Of a DNA stretch of 64,000 bases, positions 38,328 to 47,325 are shown piece by piece. The stretch is from contig CALUHR010000003.1 in assembly GCA_944320495.1 (NCBI GenBank), forward strand, positions 62,001 through 126,000. Reading direction: 5' to 3'. Below the pieces are notes generated by a model. It did not search any database, had not been told where the DNA came from, and worked only from the letters and a program-made list of their open reading frames with translations. Origin of the DNA: Candidatus Methanomethylophilaceae archaeon (GTDB lineage: Archaea > Thermoplasmatota > Thermoplasmata > Methanomassiliicoccales > Methanomethylophilaceae). Each line of letters begins with the position of its first letter. Positions within the stretch are counted from its first letter, which is position 1. Both the position numbers and the translations under genes were made by a program.

Positions 38328-39650
38328 TCAGCGCGACGACCCCGCCTCTCTCACGGCCTCCACCCCGAACAGGCCGTCCCCGGGACCCTTCTCCCTGGAC
38401 ACGAGCAGGAGGACCACCGCGAGGACCGAGGTGGCGGTCATCAGACCCCAGACGAGGGAGAAGTTCTCCAGCGTGTACGAGGTCCCGATTATCCACCCGG
38501 ACACCGTGGTGAACACGCTGGCGCCGAGGAACAGGAACACGTTCGCCGCGGACACGGAGGTCCCGGCCACCGCTATTGGGTACCACTCCTTAATCTGCGA
38601 GAACGAGAGGGTCATGAACCCGCCGAAGAACCCGAACAGGAAGCTCGTCAGGAACCAGAACCAGTAGCTGTCGATGCTCCCGGCGAACACGAAGATGACC
38701 GCCCACACGACGACGAATGCGGAGGTCCCCCAGACCATGGCGGCCCTCTTCGAGGTGATGATGCCGCGTGATGTCAGCGCACCGACCGCGACGGTCGTCA
38801 TTATCTTCCCGATACCGAGCGCGGTGACCATCCACGCCGAGGACAGGGCGAAGGCGTAGACGGAATCGAAGTAGGTCACGGCCCAGGTCCCCTGGAACAC
38901 CATGATCGAACCGTAGACGAGGAAGTACGCCAGCGCGCACGGCCAGAACCTCCTGCCTCCGGACATGACGATGTGAAGCCCGGTGAGGATCGGCACCCTT
39001 GCGGCCGACGGGTCGTCGGATCCCAGGCCCTCGGTCTCCTCCACCGACGGGAGGCCCCTGTGGCTGGGGTGGTCGCGTATCACGAACGCGCATGCCGCCG
39101 CGAGGACGAGGGTGATCACACCCAGGACGAGGAACACCTCCCTCCACCCGAGCGCGTCTGCCAGCATGCTAAGGGGTCCAGACGCCGCTATCGCGCCGAC
39201 GTTGCCGACGGCGATGACTATGCCGCTGAGAACCGCGAAGTCCGACTTGGGGAACCACACGGAGATGAGCTTCATGAGCGGGACGTAGACCACCGCCATA
39301 CCGGCGGCGATCATCATCTTGCCGAGCACCATCATCCAGAACTCGTCGCCCGCGAAAGTCAGCAGCGAACCGGCTGACGCCAGCAGCAGGAACGCGGTGG
39401 AGGACATCCTCGGGCCGAACCTGTCTGTCAGCAGCCCGCAGGGAATCTGCATCGCCGTGTATGTCCAGAAGTAGACGCTGCTGAGGATGCCGATGGTCCC
39501 TCCGACCTCCTCCACCATCTCCTGCCCGACAACGCTGACGGACATCCTGTGGAAGTAGACGAAGAAGTAGCCTATGGCCAGTACGGTGAATATCGCCCAT
39601 CTGTGCCTCCACAGCCTGCGGAGGATGGGATCGGTGGTCTCGCCGGTCAC
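38328..39650 (-). CDS. MFS transporter (12 TM)
   Basis: The 440-aa product has the MFS fold with 12 predicted helices and the motif-A-type loop GLLTDRFGPRMSS between helices 2 and 3. The N-terminus WRHRWAIFTVLAIGYFFVYFHRMSVSVVGQEM resembles the organophosphate:phosphate antiporter/sugar-phosphate sensor group, so an organic anion is a reasonable substrate guess. GTG at 39650 is the start: a TATA box GGTTTTATAC (39671-39680) lies 25 bases upstream, indicating a leaderless mRNA. It is convergent with the YbjN-like gene. Confidence 0.85.
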   Translation of the reverse strand: MTGETTDPILRRLWRHRWAIFTVLAIGYFFVYFHRMSVSVVGQEMVEEVGGTIGILSSVYFWTYTAMQIPCGLLTDRFGPRMSSTAFLLLASAGSLLTFAGDEFWMMVLGKMMIAAGMAVVYVPLMKLISVWFPKSDFAVLSGIVIAVGNVGAIAASGPLSMLADALGWREVFLVLGVITLVLAAACAFVIRDHPSHRGLPSVEETEGLGSDDPSAARVPILTGLHIVMSGGRRFWPCALAYFLVYGSIMVFQGTWAVTYFDSVYAFALSSAWMVTALGIGKIMTTVAVGALTSRGIITSKRAAMVWGTSAFVVVWAVIFVFAGSIDSYWFWFLTSFLFGFFGGFMTLSFSQIKEWYPIAVAGTSVSAANVFLFLGASVFTTVSGWIIGTSYTLENFSLVWGLMTATSVLAVVLLLVSREKGPGDGLFGVEAVREAGSSR

Positions 39651-39714
39651 GCCACCCCGTGCCGGTCATCGTATAAAACCATACCCCGGGGGACACCCCG
39701 TGATCCTATGCCGG

Positions 39715-41121
39715 TTATCCCTTCCCGGGGACGTCCCTGCGCCTGCGGTCCCTCACGAGGACGGCGGCGATCAATCCGATCGCGGCGAGCAGCACACCGC
39801 CCCATAGCATGGCGAATCCCATCCCGTCCATGAACGCCTCCGGGGTGAGGTTCTCGATCGAGACCCCGGCGGAACCGCTACCGATAGTCAGCAGCGATGC
39901 GAACAGCGCCGTCCCGACGGTCCCGCCCATATAGTTCATGAAGTTCATCATGGAGGATCCGATGGCCTTGGACCCCTCCGGTATGTTGTCCACCACGCGT
40001 CCGGTGCACGCCGACCCGCTGAATCCCCACACTATGCCCATCGTCAGGGATGCCACGACCAGCGGGAGGAGGCCCATCTCCGGCTCCATCAGGAAGAACA
40101 TGACGTTGTACACCAGCGTGAAGAAAGACGCGGCTATGGCGCAGGACCTGCGGCCCCTGTGGTCGGTGTAGTTGCCGACAGGGATGCTCATTATGATCAC
40201 GAGGACCGAGGGCAGCAGGAGGATGAACCCGCTCATGACGGAGCTGAGGCCCAGCTCTATGTCCATGTAGAACGGCAGCACATAGAGCACGCCCATGTAC
40301 ACCAGGTTCAGGAGCAGGTATGCGATCAGAGCCAGGTCCATGTCCCTGAGCCTGAACAGACTGAGGTCGAACAGCGGACGTGAGGCGTGGGTGCTCTCCC
40401 TGACGTATCCCACGAGGAACAGCACGGCCACGACACCGGCTATGGCGGCGATCCACATCTCGTCGGGGTCGGAGATCGACTCCACGGCGATGACCATCGC
40501 CGCGACTGTGACGAACAGCAGGAACGATCCGCGCACGTCCAGCGCCCCCTTGGAGACCTCCTCCCTCGGCAGGGAGGCCCTCCCCAGGAGTATGCATGCG
40601 ATGCCCAGCGGGATGTTGATCAGGAAGATCCAGTGCCACGAGAGGTACTGCACGAGCACACCTCCCAGCGCCGGACCCAGCGCGAAGCCTGTGGACGACG
40701 CGATCGCCATTATCCCGAGGGACCTGCCGAGATGCTCCCTCGGCAGGAGCTTCACGCAGATCATCGGGGCCACCGCCACGATCGCTGCCGCCCCCACGCC
40801 CTGGAATATCCTCGACACGACGAGGAGCGAGAGCGAGGTGGACATGGCGCAGAACACGGAGAACAGCGTGAACACGGCGAACCCCGTGATGAACACGACC
40901 CTTATCCTCCCGGCGTCGGCGATCCTGCCGAAGGGAATGATGAGGCCGGCCATCATCAGGGAGTATGCGATGGACACCCACGACACGGAGCTCGTGTCCG
41001 TGTGGAAGTCGGCCGCGATGGTCGGCAGGGCGACGTTCACTATGCTCGCATCGATGTTGTCCATGAGGACACCGAGAACCATCGTCAGAATCAGCAGACC
41101 CACGGTACCCTTCGCAGACAT
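39715..41121 (-). CDS. MFS drug-export permease, DHA2 (EmrB/QacA) type
   Basis: The 468-aa product shows the 14-TM DHA2 pattern: MDNIDASIVNVALPTIAADF in helix 1 (motif D1), LIIPFGRIADAGRIRVVF (motif A), SRIFQGVGAAAIVAVAP (motif B), GFALGPALGGVLVQYLSWHWIFLINIPLGI (motif C of H+ antiporters). It probably exports a hydrophobic or cationic compound using proton influx. It is divergent from the Sel1 gene at 41220. The broken MFS fragment at 29497 starts with the same helix-1 pattern. Confidence 0.9.
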   Translation of the reverse strand: MSAKGTVGLLILTMVLGVLMDNIDASIVNVALPTIAADFHTDTSSVSWVSIAYSLMMAGLIIPFGRIADAGRIRVVFITGFAVFTLFSVFCAMSTSLSLLVVSRIFQGVGAAAIVAVAPMICVKLLPREHLGRSLGIMAIASSTGFALGPALGGVLVQYLSWHWIFLINIPLGIACILLGRASLPREEVSKGALDVRGSFLLFVTVAAMVIAVESISDPDEMWIAAIAGVVAVLFLVGYVRESTHASRPLFDLSLFRLRDMDLALIAYLLLNLVYMGVLYVLPFYMDIELGLSSVMSGFILLLPSVLVIIMSIPVGNYTDHRGRRSCAIAASFFTLVYNVMFFLMEPEMGLLPLVVASLTMGIVWGFSGSACTGRVVDNIPEGSKAIGSSMMNFMNYMGGTVGTALFASLLTIGSGSAGVSIENLTPEAFMDGMGFAMLWGGVLLAAIGLIAAVLVRDRRRRDVPGKG

Positions 41122-41219
41122 GCCAGACTAATCTGGATGTCCTTTGAAAAACCCTTCTGGCCAGCGGTTTCGGGGGAGTCTGAGACTGTATTATAAATGA
41201 CAATGCGATTCCCACCCGC

Positions 41220-41957
41220 ATGGCAGGTGTGGACAGGAGCATGGACCCGATGGAATGGGCCAAATTCGTCATCCGCAACAGGGACGAGAGGAACTACGTC
41301 GAGGCCTACTCCATCTTCATCCGCGAGTCCAAGACGGACAATCCGGAGGCGGAGTACTGCCTCGGACTCATGTACGCCCGCGGACAGGGGATCTCCAAGG
41401 ATCACGCCGCCGCCCTCAACTGGTTCCTGAAGGCGTACGACCACGGATACACCCGCTCAGGCTACTTCATCGGCAGGATGTACCTGTCTGGCCTGGGGAC
41501 CGAGAAGGACGTCCAGAAGGCCATCAGATACCTGGAGTCCGTCTCGAAGGAGGACGCCCGGGCCATGTACGAGCTCGGCCTGATCCACTTCGAGGACCGC
41601 GACGTGCCCCGCGACCTCCACAAGTCCGCCGAATGGATGCTCAGGGCGGCCAACGCGGGCAACGCGGAGGCCCAGTTCGTCCTGGGACAGTTCTACAAGG
41701 CCGGTGCCGGATTCCAGAAGGACATCGACAAGGCGGTCCACTGGCTCACATCAGCGGCGCTGAACAGGCACAAGGGCGCCCAGATCCTCCTCGGTAACAT
41801 GTACCGCACAGGGGACGGCGTCAAGGTGGACCTGGACGAGTCCGACCGCTGGTACGACATGGCCGACGGCATCAGCAACGTCCAGCCAGACGAGAAGAGT
41901 CGAACTGACACCACCGGCCCCCAGGACCGGCGATCAGACCGATTATTGAGAATGTAA
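41220..41957 (+). CDS. Sel1-repeat protein
   Basis: The 245-aa product has about five Sel1 repeats (YCLGLMYARGQGISKDHAAALNWFLKAYDHG; IGRMYLSGLGTEKDVQKAI; LGQFYKAGAGFQKDIDKAVHWLTSAALN; LGNMYRTGDGVKVDLDESDRWY) and a polar tail. A TATA box (TATTATAAATG, ~41189-41200) lies 26 bases before ATG 41220, indicating a leaderless transcript. It is isolated from the pdx-linked Sel1 cluster and divergent from an MFS gene. The role is presumably protein-protein scaffolding. Confidence 0.88.
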   Translation: MAGVDRSMDPMEWAKFVIRNRDERNYVEAYSIFIRESKTDNPEAEYCLGLMYARGQGISKDHAAALNWFLKAYDHGYTRSGYFIGRMYLSGLGTEKDVQKAIRYLESVSKEDARAMYELGLIHFEDRDVPRDLHKSAEWMLRAANAGNAEAQFVLGQFYKAGAGFQKDIDKAVHWLTSAALNRHKGAQILLGNMYRTGDGVKVDLDESDRWYDMADGISNVQPDEKSRTDTTGPQDRRSDRLLRM

Positions 41958-41980
41958 GGCCGGGGTCTCCCCCGGCGTTT
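41957..41980. terminator. bidirectional terminator between Sel1 and fhs
   Basis: GCCGGGG-tct-CCCCCGGC followed by GTTTT lies between convergent genes. The stem is 7 bp with a 3-4 base loop and a short T-run on the plus strand. Confidence 0.65.
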
Positions 41981-41983
41981 TGA

Positions 41984-43654
41984 TCACTTGAGTCCGACGA
42001 TCCTGCCGTCCTCGAGGAGGTCCATCCTCATGGCGGCGGGGACCTTCGGGAGACCGGGCATGAGGGTCAGGGTTCCGCAGACGGGGACGATGAACCCTGC
42101 TCCGGCGGAGAGTGTGACCTCCCTGACGCTGAGGGTCCATCCCCTCGGGGCCCCCTTGACCTTGGAGTCGTCCGTCAGGGACGCCTGGGTCTTGGCGATG
42201 CACACCGGGAGGTTCCCGTATCCGTCGGCCTCCATCTGGGCGATGGCCTTGTCGGCCTCCTTGGAATAGACCACGGATCCGGCGCCGTAGATGTTGGTGG
42301 CGACGGCCTCGATCTTGTCCTTGATCGGGGAGTCGGTCTGGTACAGGAAGTGGAAGTCGGGCTTCACGGTGTCCAGGACGTCGAGGACGGTGTTGGCCAG
42401 CTCGACGGCCCCCTCGCCTCCCTTGGAGAAGGCCTCGGAGAACGCGCACCTGACGCCGATCTCCCTGCAGTGGTCCATGATGATGTTCATCTGCTCGGGG
42501 GTGTCGTGCTGGAACCTGTTGACGGCCACGACGACGGGGACGCCGTAGGAGGACATGTTCTCGATGTGCTTGTCCAGGTTGCAGAGGCCGAACCTCAGGG
42601 CGTCGTCCGTCAGGGTGGACTCGTCCTCGAGCCTGGCGCCGCCGTGGGTCATGAGGGCGCGGATGGATGCGACGAGGACGACGCAGTCGGGCCTCATTCC
42701 GGACTCCCTGCAGACGATGTCCATGAACTTCTCCCCTCCGAGGTCGGAGGCGAAACCCGCCTCGGTGATGACATAGTCACCGAGGGAGAGCGCGGCCTTG
42801 GTGGCGATGACGCTGTTGGTGCCGTGGGCGATGTTGGCGAACGGGAAGCCGTGGACGAACACGGGCTGCCCCTCGAGGGTCTGGACGAGGTTGGGGTTGA
42901 TGGCGTCCTTGAGGAGTACCATCATGGCGCCGACGCATCCCAGATCCTTCACGGTGACGGGCTTGTTGTCGTAGGTGTATGCGACGACCATCCTCTCGAG
43001 CCTCCTGCGGAGGTCGGCCCTGTCGTTGGAGAGGGCGAGGATGGCGGAGATCTCGGAGGCGGATGTGATGAGGAAACCCGCCTCGTGGGGCACACCTCCG
43101 AGGATCCTGTCCCTTCCGAGCCCGGTGACGATGTTCCTCAGCTCGCGGGCGTTGATGTCCATGGCCTTCTTGAGGACGACGCGGGTGGGGTCGATGTTGT
43201 GGACGTTGTCCCTCACGAGCTCGTTGTCCACGATGGCGGACAGGAGGTTGTGCGCCGCGGTGACCGCGTGGATGTCACCGGTGAAGTGGAGATCGATGTC
43301 CCACATGGGGTAGACCTGGGAGTAGCCGCCTCCGGTGGCGCCTCCCTTGATTCCGAAGGTGGGTCCGATGGAGGGCTCCCTGAGGGCTCCGACGACCTTC
43401 TTCCCGAGTCTGCCAAGACCCTGGATGAGTCCGATGGTGGTGACGGTCTTCCCCTCGCCGGCGGGCGTGGGGGTGATGGCGGAGACCATCACGAGCTTAC
43501 CCTTCTTGTCGCCCATCTTGGCGAGCCTGTCGTAGGGGATCTTCGCGATGTACTTGCCGTAGGGCTCGATGTCATCCTCGGTGAGTCCTATGGTCGCTGC
43601 GACCTCCTTGATCGGCTTGACTTTCGCATTCTGGGCGATCTCGATGTCATCCAT
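41984..43654 (-). CDS. fhs: formate-tetrahydrofolate ligase
   Basis: The 556-aa enzyme makes 10-formyl-tetrahydrofolate from formate, ATP and tetrahydrofolate. It has the P-loop TPTPAGEGKTVTTIGL, EPSIGPTFGIKGGATGGGYSQVYPM, the LHFTGDIHAVTAAHNLL motif, and the C-terminal GYGNLPVCIAKTQASL. Length is that of bacterial enzymes, and the family is probably of bacterial origin in this lineage, which needs a formyl donor for purine and other one-carbon synthesis when the CO2-reducing methyl branch is missing. It is monocistronic. Confidence 0.96.
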   Translation of the reverse strand: MDDIEIAQNAKVKPIKEVAATIGLTEDDIEPYGKYIAKIPYDRLAKMGDKKGKLVMVSAITPTPAGEGKTVTTIGLIQGLGRLGKKVVGALREPSIGPTFGIKGGATGGGYSQVYPMWDIDLHFTGDIHAVTAAHNLLSAIVDNELVRDNVHNIDPTRVVLKKAMDINARELRNIVTGLGRDRILGGVPHEAGFLITSASEISAILALSNDRADLRRRLERMVVAYTYDNKPVTVKDLGCVGAMMVLLKDAINPNLVQTLEGQPVFVHGFPFANIAHGTNSVIATKAALSLGDYVITEAGFASDLGGEKFMDIVCRESGMRPDCVVLVASIRALMTHGGARLEDESTLTDDALRFGLCNLDKHIENMSSYGVPVVVAVNRFQHDTPEQMNIIMDHCREIGVRCAFSEAFSKGGEGAVELANTVLDVLDTVKPDFHFLYQTDSPIKDKIEAVATNIYGAGSVVYSKEADKAIAQMEADGYGNLPVCIAKTQASLTDDSKVKGAPRGWTLSVREVTLSAGAGFIVPVCGTLTLMPGLPKVPAAMRMDLLEDGRIVGLK

Positions 43655-43844
43655 GAGCAGATGTTACCAGTTCGCCCACTTAAAGGTTGACGCCGGTTAA
43701 AAATCCGGGACGCCGTAGGACGCCGCGGGATGCATGCCGTTCCCCGGGATCGTCCAGCATCCGACGGGTGCTCCCAGGTCTTTTAAAATAAGCGAAATTT
43801 GTTTAATCATACCATATATAATTTTAATCATTCCATTCATTTTT
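43655..43844. other. divergent AT-rich region before the feo cluster
   Basis: No gene is seen. A plus-strand TATA element (CCATATATAATTTTAATC, ~43811-43828) about 30 bases before the two putative operators probably drives the feo operon. Confidence 0.55.
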
Positions 43845-43885
43845 TTAGGAATTACTAACTATTAAATACATTTAGGATATCCGAA
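43845..43885 (+). promoter_or_regulatory. two TTAGG-type sites, candidate metal-repressor operators
   Basis: TTAGGAATTACTAA (43845-43858) and TTAGGATATCCGAA (43872-43885) are imperfect palindromes 27 bp apart, placed around the expected transcription start of the feo operon. They resemble the TTAGG-n-CCTAA sites of DtxR/MntR-type iron repressors. No such regulator gene is in the window. Confidence 0.4.
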
Positions 43886-43890
43886 CAGAC

Positions 43891-44196
43891 ATGAATCCAG
43901 CATCACCTTGTGTGACCGCCACTGCAGCGCCATGCAGCGAACAGAAGCTCGGGTGCTCCATGGGCGTCCCTGGTGTCCCGATTTCCATGATGAGGGTCGG
44001 GGAGGTCGGGACCGTCGTCAGCATCTCCGGCAAGGAGGACGTGAGGAGGTTCCTGAACGAGCTCGGGTTCACACCGGGCACGGAAGTCAGGGCCGTGAGC
44101 CAGGCCGGAGGCAACATCATCCTCGAGGTCAAGGACTCGAAGATTGCCATCGACCGCCACATGGCCAACAGGATTCTGTTCTGCCCCGCGAGATGA
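43891..44196 (+). CDS. feoA: FeoA-domain protein with Cys-containing N-terminal extension
   Basis: The 101-aa product carries a FeoA SH3-like domain from residue ~32 (MMRVGEVGTVVSISGKEDVRRFLNELGFTPGTEVRAVSQAGGNIILEVKDSKIAIDRHMANRILF). The first 30 residues hold three Cys (SPCVTATAAPCSEQKLGCSM), unusual for FeoA, and could bind a metal. FeoA stimulates FeoB-mediated Fe2+ uptake. It is followed after 4 bases by a second feoA and then feoB. Confidence 0.88.
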   Translation: MNPASPCVTATAAPCSEQKLGCSMGVPGVPISMMRVGEVGTVVSISGKEDVRRFLNELGFTPGTEVRAVSQAGGNIILEVKDSKIAIDRHMANRILFCPAR

Positions 44197-44200
44197 TAGC

Positions 44201-44422
44201 ATGAAGACACTGAGAGACGCCGATGTCGGCTCCACCGTCACCGTGGTGAGGCTGCACGGCGAGGGCGCTCTCAAGAGGCACATCATGGACATGGGCATCA
44301 CCAAAGGATGCCAGATCTATGTGCGCAAGGTCGCCCCGCTCGGGGATCCCGTGGAGATCACCGTGCGCGGCTACGAGCTGAGCCTCAGGAAGAGCGACGC
44401 GGAGAGCATCGAGATCGCCTGA
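44201..44422 (+). CDS. feoA: FeoA-domain protein
   Basis: The 73-aa product is a minimal FeoA: LRDADVGSTVTVVRLHGEGALKRHIMDMGITKGCQIYVRKVAPLGDPVEITVRGYELSLRKSDAESIEI, with the usual M-G-I-x-x-G turn. It lies between the first feoA and feoB and presumably forms the standard FeoA partner of FeoB on the cytoplasmic face. Two unequal FeoA copies in one operon may act as separate subunits. Confidence 0.92.
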   Translation: MKTLRDADVGSTVTVVRLHGEGALKRHIMDMGITKGCQIYVRKVAPLGDPVEITVRGYELSLRKSDAESIEIA

Positions 44423-44472
44423 CGATCCTCTGGCCCCGTCCCCCATGCGCGGGCCGTTCTGGAGTGAGAACA

Positions 44473-46683
44473 ATGAGTCTTACAATTGCTTTGGCCGGAA
44501 ATCCAAACAGCGGGAAGACCACCCTCTTCAACAAGCTGACGGGTGCTAACCAGCGCGTGGGGAACTGGCCGGGGGTAACCATCGACAAGAAGACCGGGAA
44601 GGTCCGCGGCCACGACATCGAGGTCGTCGACCTGCCCGGGATCTACTCGCTGTCGCCGTACTCCCCGGAGGAGCTGGTGTCCAGGAACTACCTTCTCAAG
44701 GAGACCCCGGACGCCATCATCAACATCGTGGATGCGACCAACCTCGAGAGGAACCTCTTCCTCACGCTTCAGATCCTCGACCTGGGAATCCCCACGGTCG
44801 TCGCCCTGAACATGATGGACCAGGTGGAGAAGCTCGGGGACAGGGTCGACGTCGGGAAGCTGTCCAAGGAGCTGGGATGCCCGGTAGTGCCGATATCGGC
44901 CATCAAGAACCAGGGCATCCAGGACCTGATCGAAAGGATAGAGAAGGCCGGCGGATCCGGGGAGGTCCCGGAACCCGTCCTCTTCGACGGGGACATGGAG
45001 GGCCTCATCGCCGAGGCCAGAGATGCCCTCGGGTCCAAGGTCCCTGCGGACCGCTCCCGCTTCTACGCCGTCAAGCTGGTCGAGAACGACCACCAGATCT
45101 GCACCGAGTTCGCATCCGAGAAGGAGTCCATCGCCGCCTCGGTATCCGAGGTCGAGAGGAAGAGGGACGACGAGATCGACTCGATCGTCGCCGACTCCCG
45201 CTACAACCGCATCTCGGACATCGTCGGGGACTGCGTCAAGAGGGCACCCCGCGACGAGAGGGGCACGCTCTCAGACAGGATCGACAGGGTCGTCACCAGC
45301 AGGATCTGGGGAATCCCGATCTTCCTCGGAGTTCTCGCCGTCGTGTTCCTCGGCATCATCGGGTTCGCCTGGGGCGACTTCGAGGTCGTAGGAATCGGGA
45401 CATGGTGCACGGACTGGCTCAACGGGTTCATCGAGGACCCCATCCAGTCCACCGTGGCCGACTGGTGCGCCGACAACGGCGTCAGCGACGCCATGACGGG
45501 CCTGCTCGTCGACGGCATCATCGGAGGAGTGGGGGCCGTCATCGGATTCCTGCCCCAGATGCTCATCCTATTCCTCGCCCTGTGCATACTCGAGGACATC
45601 GGGTACATGTCGAGGATCGCCTTCGTCATGGACCGCGTGTTCAGGCACTTCGGGCTCTCCGGCAAGTCCCTCATCCCCGTCCTCGTGGGAACCGGATGCG
45701 GCGTCCCCGGGATCATGGCCTCCCGCACCATCGAGAGCGAGAGGGACCGCAGGATCACCGCGATGACCACCACGTTCATCCCCTGCGGAGCCAAGCTGCC
45801 CGTCATCGCCATGCTGACCTCCGCCGTCTTCGGCGGCAACGGACTCGTCGCCGTCGGATGCTACGTCATGGGGATAATCTGCATCCTCATCTCCGGAATC
45901 ATCCTCAAGAAGTTCAGGAGCCTCTCCGGAGCCGCGACCCCGTTCATCATGGAGCTGCCCCCCTACCACATCCCGTCCGCCTCCAACATCGTCAAGGGGA
46001 CCCTCGACAGGGGCTGGGCGTTCGTGAAGAAGGCCGGTACCATCATCCTGCTCGCGTGCATCCTGATCTGGTTCCTCTCCAACTTCACCTGGGGCCTGGA
46101 GTTCAACGGCGGAGAGACCGGGAACTCCATCCTGGCGTCCATCGGAGAGGTGCTCATGTACGTCTTCATGCCCCTCGGCTGGGGCGACAACTGGGAGCTC
46201 ACCGTGGGATCCATCACCGGGCTCATCGCCAAGGAGAACATCGTCGGAACGTTCGGCACCCTGTTCGGCGTCGAGGCGGGAGAGAACGGCGAGGGTCTCG
46301 AGGCCGTCCTCGGGTCCATGCTGTCCACCGCCTCCGGCTGGTCGTTCCTCGCCTTCAACCTGATCTGCGCCCCGTGCTTCGCCGCCATCGGAGCCATGCA
46401 CAGGGAGCTCGGGTCCTGGAAGGACACGGGCATCGCCGTCGCCTACCAGTGCATCCTGGCGTACTGCGTCGGGCTGGTCCTCTACGGCATCCTCGGATGC
46501 GTCGGAGGATGGAACACCGTCGTGATCGACGGCGTGACCGTGGACAACGGCGTGCCGATCGGAAGCACCATCGCCGCCATCGTCGTGATAGCCGCGTTCG
46601 TCTACATCCTGTGGGCCAAGGACCCGTTCCGCCAGCTCGCCGGCAGGGACGAGTACGACGCGGAGGACGAGGTGAAGGCATGA
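44473..46683 (+). CDS. feoB: ferrous iron transport protein B
   Basis: The 736-aa product is a G-protein-coupled Fe2+ transporter. N-terminal G domain: G1 GNPNSGKTTLFN, G3 DLPGIYSL, G4 NMMDQ (N-x-x-D), followed by the GDI helical region. The C-terminal membrane part has two Gate domains with conserved Cys (GTGCGVPGIMASRTIE and FNLICAPCFAAIGAMHRE) and about eight helices. A GGAGTGA ribosome site lies 6 bases before ATG 44473. The stop overlaps the next small gene by ATGA. Confidence 0.96.
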   Translation: MSLTIALAGNPNSGKTTLFNKLTGANQRVGNWPGVTIDKKTGKVRGHDIEVVDLPGIYSLSPYSPEELVSRNYLLKETPDAIINIVDATNLERNLFLTLQILDLGIPTVVALNMMDQVEKLGDRVDVGKLSKELGCPVVPISAIKNQGIQDLIERIEKAGGSGEVPEPVLFDGDMEGLIAEARDALGSKVPADRSRFYAVKLVENDHQICTEFASEKESIAASVSEVERKRDDEIDSIVADSRYNRISDIVGDCVKRAPRDERGTLSDRIDRVVTSRIWGIPIFLGVLAVVFLGIIGFAWGDFEVVGIGTWCTDWLNGFIEDPIQSTVADWCADNGVSDAMTGLLVDGIIGGVGAVIGFLPQMLILFLALCILEDIGYMSRIAFVMDRVFRHFGLSGKSLIPVLVGTGCGVPGIMASRTIESERDRRITAMTTTFIPCGAKLPVIAMLTSAVFGGNGLVAVGCYVMGIICILISGIILKKFRSLSGAATPFIMELPPYHIPSASNIVKGTLDRGWAFVKKAGTIILLACILIWFLSNFTWGLEFNGGETGNSILASIGEVLMYVFMPLGWGDNWELTVGSITGLIAKENIVGTFGTLFGVEAGENGEGLEAVLGSMLSTASGWSFLAFNLICAPCFAAIGAMHRELGSWKDTGIAVAYQCILAYCVGLVLYGILGCVGGWNTVVIDGVTVDNGVPIGSTIAAIVVIAAFVYILWAKDPFRQLAGRDEYDAEDEVKA

Positions 46684-46856
46684 ACGGGAACCTCGTCGTC
46701 GGAGCGATCGTCATAGCGGTCGTCGCGGCCTCCCTGGCATACCTGGTATGGCAGAGAAGGAGGGGCAGATGCAGCTGCGGCATGGACTGCAGCTGCAGGA
46801 AGCCCGCCGGCAAGGACGACGGGGAGACCTGCGACTGCTGCAGGAAGGACCGATGA
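46680..46856 (+). CDS. FeoB-associated Cys-rich membrane protein
   Basis: The 58-aa product has one N-terminal membrane helix (LVVGAIVIAVVAASLAYLVW), a basic patch QRRRGR and a Cys-rich tail (CSCGMDCSCRKPAGKDDGETCDCCRK). It overlaps feoB by ATGA, matching the FeoB-associated Cys-rich family that probably captures or passes iron, like FeoC/FeoP-type accessory proteins. Confidence 0.85.
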   Translation: MNGNLVVGAIVIAVVAASLAYLVWQRRRGRCSCGMDCSCRKPAGKDDGETCDCCRKDR

Positions 46857-46861
46857 CCGCA

Positions 46862-46906
46862 GGGGGCCCAGGCCCCCGAACAAACGGCCCGGCCGGGTGC
46901 CGGGCC
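46862..46906 (+). terminator. two GC hairpins between the small Cys-rich genes
   Basis: GGGGGC-ccag-GCCCCC (46862-46877) and GGCCCGG-ccgggtg-CCGGGCC (46886-46906) may attenuate transcription after the first Cys-rich gene. No T-run follows. Confidence 0.4.
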
Positions 46907-46936
46907 ATCAACCCAATACATCGCGAGGTCGGAGAA

Positions 46937-47167
46937 ATGGACATGAACATCGTCGTGGGCGGCGTGATCGCACTGATCGTAATAGCCGACGTGGCCTATC
47001 TCATCAGGAAGAGGCGCAGGGGCGAGAACTGCTGCGGCTGCACCGGATGCTCCGGCCGCGGATGCGGATCCTGCCACGGCCCATCGCTCGTCATGGTCGA
47101 AACGGAAGGGCCCGACAAGGATAACCGATGTACGGAACGAAGCTTCCGACCGCATGTTTTATTATAA
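46937..47167 (+). CDS. second Cys-rich small membrane protein
   Basis: The 76-aa product repeats the plan of the 46680 gene: membrane helix ([20 protein letters not shown]), RKRRRG patch and a Cys cluster ([15 protein letters not shown]), followed by a ~27-residue tail that overlaps the rubredoxin promoter. It is probably a paralogue. GGAGAA precedes the ATG; MNIVV at 46943 is an alternative start. It may act with FeoB in iron handling. Confidence 0.75.
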   Translation: MDMNIVVGGVIALIVIADVAYLIRKRRRGENCCGCTGCSGRGCGSCHGPSLVMVETEGPDKDNRCTERSFRPHVLL

Positions 47168-47187
47168 AGACCCAGGATGCTGACGAC

Positions 47188-47322
47188 ATGAAATACCGTT
47201 GCCCCCTGTGCGGGTACATCTACGACGAGGAGAAGGAGGGCGTCAAGTTCGCCGACCTCCCCGACGACTGGTGCTGCCCCGTCTGCGGAGAGCCCAAAGA
47301 GGAATTCGTCCCGATGGAATGA
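47188..47322 (+). CDS. rubredoxin-like protein
   Basis: The 44-aa product has the two rubredoxin knuckles CPLCGYIYD and CCPVCGEPK that bind one Fe with four Cys, and the usual W in DDWCCP. It is shorter than typical rubredoxin (52-54 aa), with the middle loop reduced. TATA (TTTATTATAAAG, ~47157-47169) is 26 bases upstream of ATG 47188, implying its own leaderless mRNA. Likely a one-electron carrier, for example for oxygen or peroxide detoxification. Confidence 0.9.
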   Translation: MKYRCPLCGYIYDEEKEGVKFADLPDDWCCPVCGEPKEEFVPME

Positions 47323-47325
47323 TCC

